A DNA stretch of 64,000 bases. Origin: CAYVQZ01 sp964453435. GTDB taxonomy: Bacteria; Abyssobacteria; SURF-5. How positions within the stretch are numbered: the stretch's first letter is position 1; each line of letters opens with the position of its first letter. Shown here piece after piece: positions 44,854 to 52,601 of this stretch. The position numbers and the translations under genes are program-made. The stretch is from assembly GCA_964453435.1 (NCBI GenBank), contig CAYVQZ010000004.1, positions 49,641-113,640 of the forward strand, written 5' to 3'. The notes beneath the pieces were generated by a model. That model was given only the letters and a program-made list of their open reading frames with translations. It made no database searches and was not told where the DNA came from.

Positions 44854-45330
44854 ATGACAGTTTCAAGAAGACTCAAGGAATTTCTTGACGCCAACAATGT
44901 TCCCTACACGGTAATGACCCACAAAGCCGCGTACACGGCCCAGGAGACGGCAGCCGCGCAGGATGTCACCGGTTGGAAGGTTGCCAAAACGGTGGTCTGC
45001 AAATGCGACGGCGAGTACTACCTCATCGTGCTTCAAGCGCCTGTGATGGTGGATATGAAGCGGCTGAAAGAGGCTCGGGGGTGCAAGGAAGCAGAACTGG
45101 CCACGGAATCGGAAATGGAAAAGCTTTTTCCCGGCGTGGAACTCGGGGCGGAATCGCCGTTCGGCAACCTGTACGGTATGCCCGTCTATGTCGACAAAGG
45201 CTTGACTGAAATCGATGAGATGGTGTTTAATGCAGGCTCGCACACCGAGACCATGCGGGTGAAATACGCCGACTATGAGCGGCTGGTTCGCCCCGGCATC
45301 ATCGACATTGGGAAGCCGGCGGCGGTCTGA
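44854..45330 (+). CDS. YbaK/ProX-type aminoacyl-tRNA deacylase-like protein
   Basis: 158 aa; ATG after GGGGAGGTG. FLDANNVPYTVMTHKAAYTA and VAKTVVCKCDGEYYLIVLQA are the YbaK-fold signature, and FGNLYGMPVYVD with DEMVFNAGSHTETM follows. Free-standing members remove mischarged amino acids from tRNA. The conserved Lys is in WKVAKTVVCK. It is probably transcribed with the HD-GYP gene 49 bases upstream, though functionally separate. Confidence 0.82.
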   Translation: MTVSRRLKEFLDANNVPYTVMTHKAAYTAQETAAAQDVTGWKVAKTVVCKCDGEYYLIVLQAPVMVDMKRLKEARGCKEAELATESEMEKLFPGVELGAESPFGNLYGMPVYVDKGLTEIDEMVFNAGSHTETMRVKYADYERLVRPGIIDIGKPAAV

Positions 45331-45506
45331 GTTTCCCGAGCGCCGAAGCCTGATTCCGCCGGGCAGCGGCTTCCGGGCCGAAGGTCGCGCTCGGCGTGAT
45401 TCCGCATCTCCGGAATTGACACATTGCGAACCGTCCGGCGGATTCCGACACACCCGTGCGGGAGGCCGGCGGAAAAGCTGAGGGAGAGAACAGTGAGGAG
45501 CAAAGC

Positions 45507-46316
45507 ATGACACGAGAGGAAGTAGTCGGAGCGATTGAATCGTTTGTCGAAAAGGGGGTGGGAAATTCCATTCCGGAATGTGCCGGGCTCAAGATTTACG
45601 ACATGCCGCTGGTTGCGTTTGCGTCGGCGCGCGACCCGTTGTATTCGGAACTCAGGAAGGAAGGAATCATCGGCCCGCATCATTTGCTGCCGGACGACTG
45701 GGTCGAGAATCCGAAGACGGTGATAGTTTTCTTTTTGCCGTTCACGAAGGAGGTTGTGGAAAGCAATTTTCCTGACGGGATGTCTTCGAAGGAGTGGTAT
45801 CTGAGCCGATATTACGGCGAGGAATTCAATAATGCGGTGCGAGACCATATCGTCGAGACGCTCGAAAAGGCCGGTTACCAGGCGGTCGCGCCCTCCCGCT
45901 CGGGCAAGTTCGAAATGCAGAACACGTCGAGCAACTGGTCGGAACGGCACTCCGCGTACATAGCCGGAATGGGGACGTTCTGTCTCTCGTATTCTTTCAT
46001 CACGGAGAAAGGCTGCGCGGGGCGTTTTGGCTCGGTTGTGAGCGACCTCGAGCTTGAACCGACTCCTCGGACCGCTTCGGGGCTGCGCGACAACTGTCTC
46101 TATGATGAAGAAGGAACGTGCGGGCTGTGTATACCGCGCTGTCCCGCGGATGCGATTACGCCGGAGAAAAAAGACCACTGGAAATGCCAGGAATATCTGA
46201 TCACGAAGGTCATGGCGGAATATGTTCCGAAGTTCAACGTGGTAGTCGGTGGCTGCGGGAAATGCCAGACCAAGGTGCCGTGCGCGCGAAAGATACCGGT
46301 ATCCCCTGAAGATTGA
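45507..46316 (+). CDS. Epoxyqueuosine reductase-like 4Fe-4S protein
   Basis: About 269 aa; the ATG follows GAGGAGC. N-terminal part with VIVFFLPFTKEVVESN and AGMGTFCLSYSFITEKG-type core; the GRFGSVVSDLELEPT segment precedes CGLCIPRCPADAIT (CxxCxxxCP cluster) and a later CGKCQTKVPC. It resembles the Fe-S and substrate parts of QueG-like proteins, but is short and lacks the usual C-terminal HEAT part. True queuosine function is doubtful; a reductase of unknown substrate is the safer call. A dead relative lies at 3382-3660. Confidence 0.7.
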   Translation: MTREEVVGAIESFVEKGVGNSIPECAGLKIYDMPLVAFASARDPLYSELRKEGIIGPHHLLPDDWVENPKTVIVFFLPFTKEVVESNFPDGMSSKEWYLSRYYGEEFNNAVRDHIVETLEKAGYQAVAPSRSGKFEMQNTSSNWSERHSAYIAGMGTFCLSYSFITEKGCAGRFGSVVSDLELEPTPRTASGLRDNCLYDEEGTCGLCIPRCPADAITPEKKDHWKCQEYLITKVMAEYVPKFNVVVGGCGKCQTKVPCARKIPVSPED

Positions 46317-46319
46317 CAC

Positions 46320-46470
46320 GGGGGGCGCGGAATATGTTCTATGATTGCCAAGCGAAGGGGGCTGTACCAGATTTACGGGCGCGAAGTCCCGCGCCTCGCG
46401 GGATAGAATCGGGACTGTCCCCGAAGCAAACAACCTTCGCGATGAATGACGGGACAGACTCCGCGGGGGA
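46320..46470. repeat. Palindromic repeat module
   Basis: AGATTTACGGGCGCGAAG, hairpin TCCCGCG-CCT-CGCGGGA (46387-46403), TAGAATCGGGACTGTCCCC. Here the insert between the two halves is the TCCCGCG hairpin, in place of the GCCTGTCGAGG type at 12041. Confidence 0.75.
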
Positions 46471-46496
46471 TTCGGAGGTCGGGGCCTCGCAGAGGA

Positions 46497-47003
46497 TTAT
46501 TCTTTCGTTCCGGAAGATCTGAGCAGGCGAGCGACCTCATCGTGGCCTTTCGACTCGGCGTAGGTGAGGGAAGAACAGCCCCTGTTGTCTGTCGCATCGA
46601 TGTCGGCGCCCCTCTCGAGGAGAAGTTGAGCCAAATCGGAATGGCCGTTACTTGCCGCCATCATTAATGCCGTATGGCCTTCCTTTGCCCTCGCGTTCAC
46701 GTCGGCCCCGTGTTCGAGCAGAAGTTTGGCGAACTGCGTATGTCCTTTCGCGGCGGCGACCATGAGGGGGGTGAAACCGGTCGCCGTATCCGTCGCATCG
46801 ATGTCGGCGCCGTTCTCGACAAGCACGTTCAGAACGTCCGTATGTCCCCCCGCCGCCGCTATCATCACGGCGGTTGCGCCGGTGTCGCCGTCTTTCGCGT
46901 TGACGTCCGCTCCGCGCATGATGAGAATGCGGACCGCGTCGGCGGCGCCGCGCGAAGCCGCAATCATCAAAGCCCGTTCTTTTGTGGTGTTATCCGCTGT
47001 CAG
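46497..47003 (-). CDS. Ankyrin-repeat protein
   Basis: About 157-168 aa, made of four to five ankyrin repeats of the form (G)TALMMAASNGHSDLAQLLLERGADIDA. No signal peptide. There is no ATG before the repeats: the ribosome site AAGGAG leads to a CTG at 47003, while a TTG at 46970 has none; I give the CTG position with doubt. It ends with a charged tail SSGTKE. Ankyrin solenoids bind other proteins. It lies downstream of the TlpA-like gene on the same strand. Confidence 0.65.
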   Translation of the reverse strand: MTADNTTKERALMIAASRGAADAVRILIMRGADVNAKDGDTGATAVMIAAAGGHTDVLNVLVENGADIDATDTATGFTPLMVAAAKGHTQFAKLLLEHGADVNARAKEGHTALMMAASNGHSDLAQLLLERGADIDATDNRGCSSLTYAESKGHDEVARLLRSSGTKE

Positions 47004-47131
47004 TCGTTCGCTCCTTCCGGCGGCCTGTTAAGTTCCCATCATTGTTCAACAGATGGCAACGCTTGCGGCCAATCGTGCCGGGAGGAAGCCATGGCTGACA
47101 ATTGGGCAGCGGCAACACATGTGTTGACCGT

Positions 47132-47650
47132 TCACCCTTCGATAAGCGCTTTGACCGATGTTTCGAGTTGGGCGCCGTGCAGGCCAGCTTGCCGGACATT
47201 GCCGTCTTTATCAAGCAGGAGAGTGGCGGGGATGGCAACCACCCCGTACATGCGGGCAACGTCATTCTCCCATCCCCGTCCGTCATACACTTGCGGCCAC
47301 CGGATATCGTGCTCGCGCACGAAAGTTTCGAGTCTGCGACGATCTACGTCGAGGCTGACTCCAATCACGACAAATCCGTCGCCTTCATATTTATCGTATA
47401 CCCGTTTGAGATTCGGAAGTTCCGCAAGGCACGGGCCGCACCAGGTTGCCCAAAAATCGAGAAGCACCACTTTCCCGCGGTAATCGGACAGCGATATCGT
47501 TTCCCCATCCAAGGTGCGTGCCGTAAACTCGATTGCGGGTTTGCCGACCTCAAGCCTGGTCTCGTACCGCTCCCCTCCGCAGGCCTGAAGCTGGAATGCC
47601 GCCACGAAGAGCGCGCACACCGAGTATTTCAATAAAAGTTTTCCGTGCAT
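47132..47650 (-). CDS. TlpA-like thioredoxin lipoprotein
   Basis: 172 aa. The N-terminus LLLKYSVCALFVAAFQLQAC is a lipoprotein signal with the lipobox ending at Cys. LGKPAIEFTARTLDG-like start, then VVLLDFWATWCGPCLAELP with the redox CGPC pair and IPATLLLDKDGNV with the cis-Pro. It reduces or maintains disulfides outside the cytoplasmic membrane. ATG behind AAGGAGG, inside the end of the ankyrin gene upstream (101-base overlap). Confidence 0.88.
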   Translation of the reverse strand: MHGKLLLKYSVCALFVAAFQLQACGGERYETRLEVGKPAIEFTARTLDGETISLSDYRGKVVLLDFWATWCGPCLAELPNLKRVYDKYEGDGFVVIGVSLDVDRRRLETFVREHDIRWPQVYDGRGWENDVARMYGVVAIPATLLLDKDGNVRQAGLHGAQLETSVKALIEG

Positions 47651-48332
47651 GCCCCGATAAGCCCCTCCTTGTTAATCCGTTCGCCCATTGCGCCGGCTTT
47701 CCGCTATTCATGCGTTTCGATTCGCTGTTCTCGCTCGATCTCTTTGCTCCGGCCTTCTCGAGCAGCCTGACGATTTCGGCGTGTCCGTGTCGCTCGGCGA
47801 GCTCGATGGCCGAGGCGCCCTCCCGATTCCGCGCGCTCACATCGGCTCCTTTATCAAGCAAGAATTCGACGGTTTGCGTGTGCCCGTTCTCCGCCGCCGC
47901 CATCAGCGCCGTCGCGCCGCCCGCGCCTTCTGGCGCATCGATAACTGCGCCCGCGTTAATCAGGAGTTTTGCGAGGTGGGCGCTGCCGTTGGCCGCCGCC
48001 GCCAACAATGGTGACATGCCATTTCCGTCCGTGGCATTGGGGTCGGCCCCCTTCACAAGGAGCGCGCGGACCATATCGGTCTGGCCCGCCGCGACCGCCT
48101 CGACCAGCGCAAGGCGCCCGTCAGGGGACGGTTCGTCCGCGTTCATGCCGGAAATGAGAAAGAGGTGAACGGCGCCAATGTCTCCCTGCGCGGCCCGTTG
48201 GACGAATTCCTCGGTCGTGTATTCTATGTGCCGCCGCGCGAGCCCCGCCCGGGCCGCCTCCCGGCTGTCGGCGCACGATGCGGCCAGGAGCGCGGTGGCG
48301 AACAACGAGGCATGAAGGAAGAGTCTGCGCAT
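47550..48332 (-). CDS. Ankyrin-repeat lipoprotein
   Basis: 260 aa from an ATG; MRRLFLHASLFATALLAASC is a lipoprotein signal. Five ankyrin repeats follow (GRLALVEAVAAGQTDMVRAL, GMSPLLAAAANGSAHLAKLL, ATALMAAAENGHTQTVEFLL, ASAIELAERHGHAEIVRLLE). The last 50 residues are basic, without pattern, and overlap the TlpA-like gene in another frame, which suggests that the original stop was lost. The GTG at 48341 is an alternative start. Periplasmic protein-binding role inferred. Confidence 0.75.
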   Translation of the reverse strand: MRRLFLHASLFATALLAASCADSREAARAGLARRHIEYTTEEFVQRAAQGDIGAVHLFLISGMNADEPSPDGRLALVEAVAAGQTDMVRALLVKGADPNATDGNGMSPLLAAAANGSAHLAKLLINAGAVIDAPEGAGGATALMAAAENGHTQTVEFLLDKGADVSARNREGASAIELAERHGHAEIVRLLEKAGAKRSSENSESKRMNSGKPAQWANGLTRRGLSGHARKTFIEILGVRALRGGIPASGLRRGAVRDQA

Positions 48333-48439
48333 GCTTGCCACCCGGTCGGTTCCGATCTGTGAATCATCTATGACGAGTATACAGCAAAGCTGCCAGCTTC
48401 GACAAACGGGGCGTTTTCAGTCTCCGAGACCGCGATGCG

Positions 48440-49205
48440 GCTCAGCCGCAACAAAAGGTTATTTGGGGACACCGTGCGGCATGGTGTCCCCAAATAACCG
48501 AAGGATGGCATTGAACGAATCTCCATCTGACTGTATGGTTTGAAAAAACTCGGGCAACCACGGAGGGCACAAAGGACACGGAGGAATACGGGGCTGTTCC
48601 GGATAAAGAAAAACGCCTTGACCGAAACCGGATTCATCCTTCTCCGTGTTCTTCGTGTTCTCCATGGTTGACAAAAAAGTATTTGACGTAGTATATCAAC
48701 CGGGAAGGCGCAAAGAACGCAAAGAAAACGTTTCTCTGATTCGTGTTTTTTCATAGTCGGTCTTTTAATCTGCGGTTCAGAAAAATGTTCTTTCACCACG
48801 GAGCGCAGAAGCAAAGAAAATAATCCTTATAATCCGCGTTCATCTGCGGTTCCAAAATTTCTCTTGTCTTTCTTTGCGCTCTTGGCGCGGTCCGAAAAAT
48901 CTTTTGTGTGTTTTCTTTGTCTGAAAAAACTTTTTCGGGGTCACCCGCTGGGCGAATTACGCATCCCTTGTGACCAGACGGGCGGATTGGTGGACTGCCC
49001 CCGAAGCGCGCGCCATCGAGCCGTGAGGCGCCTTCATTATCTTCCTCGAAGCGAGATTTGGTTGCAGGTAAGGACCGGCATGTTCTCCGTGTACAAAAGT
49101 CACTTGGCCGTGGCTTGTTTCAATCTGGTAGAATATCTTTGTGCAAAAGGCGGGATAGAATCGGGACTGTTCCCGAAGCACGAATCAGAGAATCGTGAGA
49201 CACAT
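48440..49205. repeat. Long repeat-only spacer
   Basis: Palindrome GGTTATTTGGGGACACC and complement (48457-48499); GGTTGAC...ATCAACC with GGAAGGCGCAAAGAACGC (48664-48720); CCGCGTTCATCTGCGGTTCC (48835-48854); from 48965 the GACTGCCCCCGAAGCGC module and a half TAGAATCGGGACTGTTCCC module at 49155-49173. No gene is credible in 48342-49224. Confidence 0.75.
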
Positions 49206-49224
49206 TCAACGCGGCAATTCCCCC

Positions 49225-50787
49225 ATGCTGAGGTCATTCCTGACATTCATGAAAGAACTCGGAGAAACGTTTATCGGCGCTCTCCGCCAAGAGAGCAGGC
49301 TTCATCTTGCAGCCCTCTTCGGGCTTGTCCTGCTCGCGGTCGTGGTGCGGGCCTGGTTCCTCTCCGGTCCGATGCGGTATGACGAAGCGTTCACGGTCGT
49401 TCACTACGCATCGAAGCCCTTGCACGTCGGACTGACCGACTACTACACGAACAACCATCTTTTTCACACGTTCCTTGTTCGCATGACGTATTGCGCGCTC
49501 GGCAACAAGCCGTGGGTGGTGCGTCTGCCCGCGTTCTTCGCCGGGGTGCTGCTCGTGCCGGCGGCATACCTTGTCGGGCGGCTTTTTTATAACAAGCATA
49601 CGGGCCTGCTTGCCGCTGCCGTTGTGGCGTCGTCATCGGTTTTGACTCAGTACTCGGTCAGCGCGCGCGGGTATTCGTTGATCTGCCTGTTCTTCTTTCT
49701 TCTCCTCGCGCTGAGCGTATATCTCATACACAGTTCGAGTAAGGGCGCGTGGCTTTTGTTCGCCGTTCTCTCGGCCCTCGGCTTCTACACGATTCCGATC
49801 ATGCTGTATCCGTTCGGAATCGTCGCGGTGTGGCTTTTGCTCTCGATCATATTCGAGAACCCGCGCGAGAGCCGAAGCGTCCTCTTGAAACGGCTCTTCG
49901 TCTTCTCACTCCTCGCCGGTGTCCTGACGCTTGCGCTGTATATTCCCACGTTCACGATTTCCGGCTTCATGACGGTGGTGAACCACGATGTGTATTCATG
50001 GTTTGTTGCGGACACGTGGTCATCCTTTCTCGAAAAAGCCGTCGTGTATGCGGAGGCCCTGTGGGAGCAATGGAACCGCGACGCCCCTGTTTTCGTCGAT
50101 GGCGCGCTTGTCATCGGCTTTTTTCTGGCATTGCTCTTTCACGGGCGGCTGTCGCGCCATCGTGTGCCTCTGGTCCTGTCGGCCGTGCTGTGGCTGGCGC
50201 CCGTTATACTCGTTCAGCGGACCACTCCCCCCATCCGCATCTGGCTTTTCCTGCTGCCGCTCTATACAGTCACGGCGTGCGCCGGCCTGAGCGTTTTTTT
50301 GGGGTTGCTCGAACGAAGGAGAGGGGAATTTGCTGCGGCCGCGGTTGCAGCGCTGTTGTCGTTGTGCACGGGATATCATGTGATTACCGGAAGAACCGTT
50401 ATTCACGCGGCCGGAACGGTCGAGGACGCGGAGGAGATTACATTGTTCCTCAAGGATTATCTCCGTCCGGGCGACAAGGTCATGGCGCTGGGCGGAGCAA
50501 TCTCGCTGATTCAGTACTACTCGATGCTGCACGATGTGCCGATCGAGCATTTCTCGCTCGAGGGCGAGTTCGGCGACCGCGTTCTCGTGCTTTTGAACGA
50601 ATCGTGGGAACGCGGCGAAAACGCCGCGCGCAGGATGGGTTCCACGGTCGAGGAGAAATTCGGGACAGTGTTCCCGAACTACACGCCACCGCGAATGGTG
50701 CGGCGATATCGGGACGCCACCCTCTATGAAATTTATCGCATCGTCCCGTCGCGAACCGCGCCGGAGCAATCGGCGGCAGGGAAGTGA
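49225..50787 (+). CDS. Glycosyltransferase family 39-like membrane protein
   Basis: About 520 aa, with ten or more hydrophobic helices and a C-terminal soluble domain of 120 residues. SGPMRYDEAFTVVHYA in the first loop holds the catalytic Asp53-Glu54 pair of PMT/ArnT-type transferases. It should use a polyprenyl-phosphate sugar to modify a lipid or protein on the outer side of the inner membrane; acceptor unknown. Start is uncertain: ATG at 49225 or 49249, neither with a strong ribosome site, and the preceding spacer is pure repeat. Confidence 0.78.
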   Translation: MLRSFLTFMKELGETFIGALRQESRLHLAALFGLVLLAVVVRAWFLSGPMRYDEAFTVVHYASKPLHVGLTDYYTNNHLFHTFLVRMTYCALGNKPWVVRLPAFFAGVLLVPAAYLVGRLFYNKHTGLLAAAVVASSSVLTQYSVSARGYSLICLFFFLLLALSVYLIHSSSKGAWLLFAVLSALGFYTIPIMLYPFGIVAVWLLLSIIFENPRESRSVLLKRLFVFSLLAGVLTLALYIPTFTISGFMTVVNHDVYSWFVADTWSSFLEKAVVYAEALWEQWNRDAPVFVDGALVIGFFLALLFHGRLSRHRVPLVLSAVLWLAPVILVQRTTPPIRIWLFLLPLYTVTACAGLSVFLGLLERRRGEFAAAAVAALLSLCTGYHVITGRTVIHAAGTVEDAEEITLFLKDYLRPGDKVMALGGAISLIQYYSMLHDVPIEHFSLEGEFGDRVLVLLNESWERGENAARRMGSTVEEKFGTVFPNYTPPRMVRRYRDATLYEIYRIVPSRTAPEQSAAGK

Positions 50788-50810
50788 ATCTGTGGCGCCG
50801 GTGGTGACGC

Positions 50811-51060
50811 GGATTATTTGGGAATGCCGCGCCGCACGGTGTCTCCCAATAGACGTAACTGCTCTGTCACCGCCAAAACGCGAAGAACGCAAAGGAAAAC
50901 GTTTCTCTTGTTTTTCCCAAATTTCAATCTTCTAATCCGTGTTCATCAGCGTTCATCAGCGGTTTCCACATTTCTGTCTTTTGTCTTCAATCGGTGAAAA
51001 TCCGTGTGAACCTGTCCTGAGCCTGTCGAAGGATTCGTGGTCCGGGAAAAAATGTTTTTT
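50811..51060. repeat. Degenerate palindrome and spacer repeats
   Basis: 50811-50852 is a decayed copy of the GGTTATTGGGGGACACC palindrome. GCGAAGAACGCAAAGGAAAAC is at 50879, and 50931-51030 is the close partner of 20995-21097. No gene until the receiver-domain protein. Confidence 0.65.
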
Positions 51061-51192
51061 GACTCTTAGTTCGTGTAATTTGTGTAATTGGTGGTTTGGG
51101 AAAAACCGCTTGCCGTTGCGTAATGATGCGCATAATGACAGATTTGTATTGTCCATGGCGGTAGTCGGGCCGCTCGCACAGGCAAGGAGACG

Positions 51193-51573
51193 ATGTTTAT
51201 TTGGGCGCAAACAATACTTGTTGCGGAAGATGATTCGCTGTTGCGGCGGCAGATATCGCGCGTTTTGAAAGCGAGCGGCTACAATGTTTCCGAGGCCTGC
51301 CACGGGCTCGAGGCAATCGAGATACTCGATGCCCGGAAGATCGACCTGGTTCTGAGCGACATACGGATGCCGTGTCTGAATGGGATTTCCCTCCTGAAAT
51401 ACGTAAAGATATTTCATCAGGAAGTGCCCGTTGTGCTCGTGACCGCCTATCCCGCCGACATAACCGATGAACTCAAACCCGACGCGCTGCTCTGCAAGCC
51501 ATTTGGGGCGGAAGACCTCATCGTGTCGGTCCGCCGCCTTCTCAACGGGCCGAAGGCGTGGCCCCCCTTCTGA
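51193..51573 (+). CDS. Stand-alone response-regulator receiver domain
   Basis: 126 aa. TILVAEDDSLLRR gives the acidic pair, Asp56 in LVLSDIRMP is the phosphoacceptor, Thr84 in LVTAYP and Lys102 in LLCKPF complete the active site. There is no output domain, as in CheY or SpoOF-type carriers. No histidine kinase is adjacent. ATG start with GGAGACG upstream. Confidence 0.9.
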   Translation: MFIWAQTILVAEDDSLLRRQISRVLKASGYNVSEACHGLEAIEILDARKIDLVLSDIRMPCLNGISLLKYVKIFHQEVPVVLVTAYPADITDELKPDALLCKPFGAEDLIVSVRRLLNGPKAWPPF

Positions 51574-52400
51574 ATGCGTCCCGCGATTGCCCAGCGAAGG
51601 GGACTGTGAGTGTGTCCGCCAATCCATGCGGATAAGTCCGCGCCTGCTTGTCCTTGCAGGCGCGAGTGAATTGGCGCCTGGCCAGACCCTTGGCGTATTC
51701 GCGTCTTGGCGCGAGAAAAATTCCTGCAATTCGCACAACTCGCGGTCTGTGAATCCGTTTCACGATTCCCAAGCGAAGGGGACTGTCCCAGATTTACGGG
51801 CCGAGCTTGTCGAGGCCGTAGAATCGGGACTGTCCCCGAAGCGACCATCACTGAATCATCGGACATACTCGCTGTACTCAATTACGGAATCCTCCCGTCT
51901 TTTGCGTTGAGCGCAGCGAAATCCCGCGCATTCTCGGGACAGATTGGCGGACTGCCCCCGAAGCACGGATTACCGACCGTGGGACATATTCTCTGTCAGC
52001 GTTTCATCGTTTCATTCGTGTTCCCCAAGCTCCGAGACCCGTTTTGAACCGCAAAGGCGCGAAGGCCGCAAAGGGAAACCGGGAGCCGTTGGTGGACGCA
52101 GATAAACGCCAATTTCAAGAACTTGGGCTAACCACGAATTACATCTACGAATGAAGACTTTGAACCTTGAACTTGGAATCTGAAACATGAAACCGTCGCG
52201 AGCTTTTCCTTTCCCTTGTCATTCCGAGCGTTAGCGAGGAATCTTTCTCTTCTATTCGCGCAATTTGCCCAATTCGTGTAATTCGTGTTCCAAATTCTTT
52301 ATTCCCCCCCGTGGTCATTCCTGCGAAAGCAGGAACCCAGTCTCACTTATTTTCACGAATCCGTGTCAATCAGCGTGAATCAGTGGTTAAGAAAGCTTTC
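51574..52400. repeat. Repeat-only spacer ahead of the phage module
   Basis: Module AGATTTACGGG...TAGAATCGGGACTGTCCCC at 51788-51840; CAATTACGGAAT and a TCCCGCG-CATT-CTCGGGA hairpin with one mismatch (51922-51939); GACTGCCCCCGAAGCACGGA. From 52040: GCAAAGGCGCGAAGGCCGC, GTCATTCCGAGCG (52218), AATTCGTGTAATTCGTG, and the hairpin TTCCTGC-GAAA-GCAGGAA (52318-52335). No gene found in this 800-base region. Confidence 0.75.
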
Positions 52401-52488
52401 TCTCCGAGTCCGCCAGTAGCCCAACGGCAATCCCTCGCCTTGTGACGGAATCCTTTTTTCTTCCAACGAATTATCAACTTTCCCATCG

Positions 52489-52570
52489 GAATTAACAATT
52501 ACTTCGTTGCTCAAGTGGTTGGCCGAGTGGTATCCCATAGTCAGGATACGCATTCGGCTCTCGACTATGG
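52489..52570 (+). promoter_or_regulatory. Leader block before protease-capsid gene
   Basis: 52489-52537 is the partner of the block at 8172-8220 ahead of the portal gene. It is followed by an inverted repeat CCATAGTC (52535-52542) / GACTATGG (52563-52570), which could be an operator. No clear promoter hexamers. Confidence 0.35.
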
Positions 52571-52601
52571 CAGGTATTCGGATGGGGAGGAACGAACTGC
52601 A

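Noticed and set aside
45507..46316. Naming the Fe-S protein queG
   Set aside because: Length and Cys pattern differ from standard QueG; only family-level similarity is supported.
52510..52535. TGGCCGAGTGGT like the D-arm of tRNA-Ser, possible attachment site
   Set aside because: No anticodon arm, T-arm or acceptor stem can be folded around it, and no duplicate copy at the other end of the module was found.
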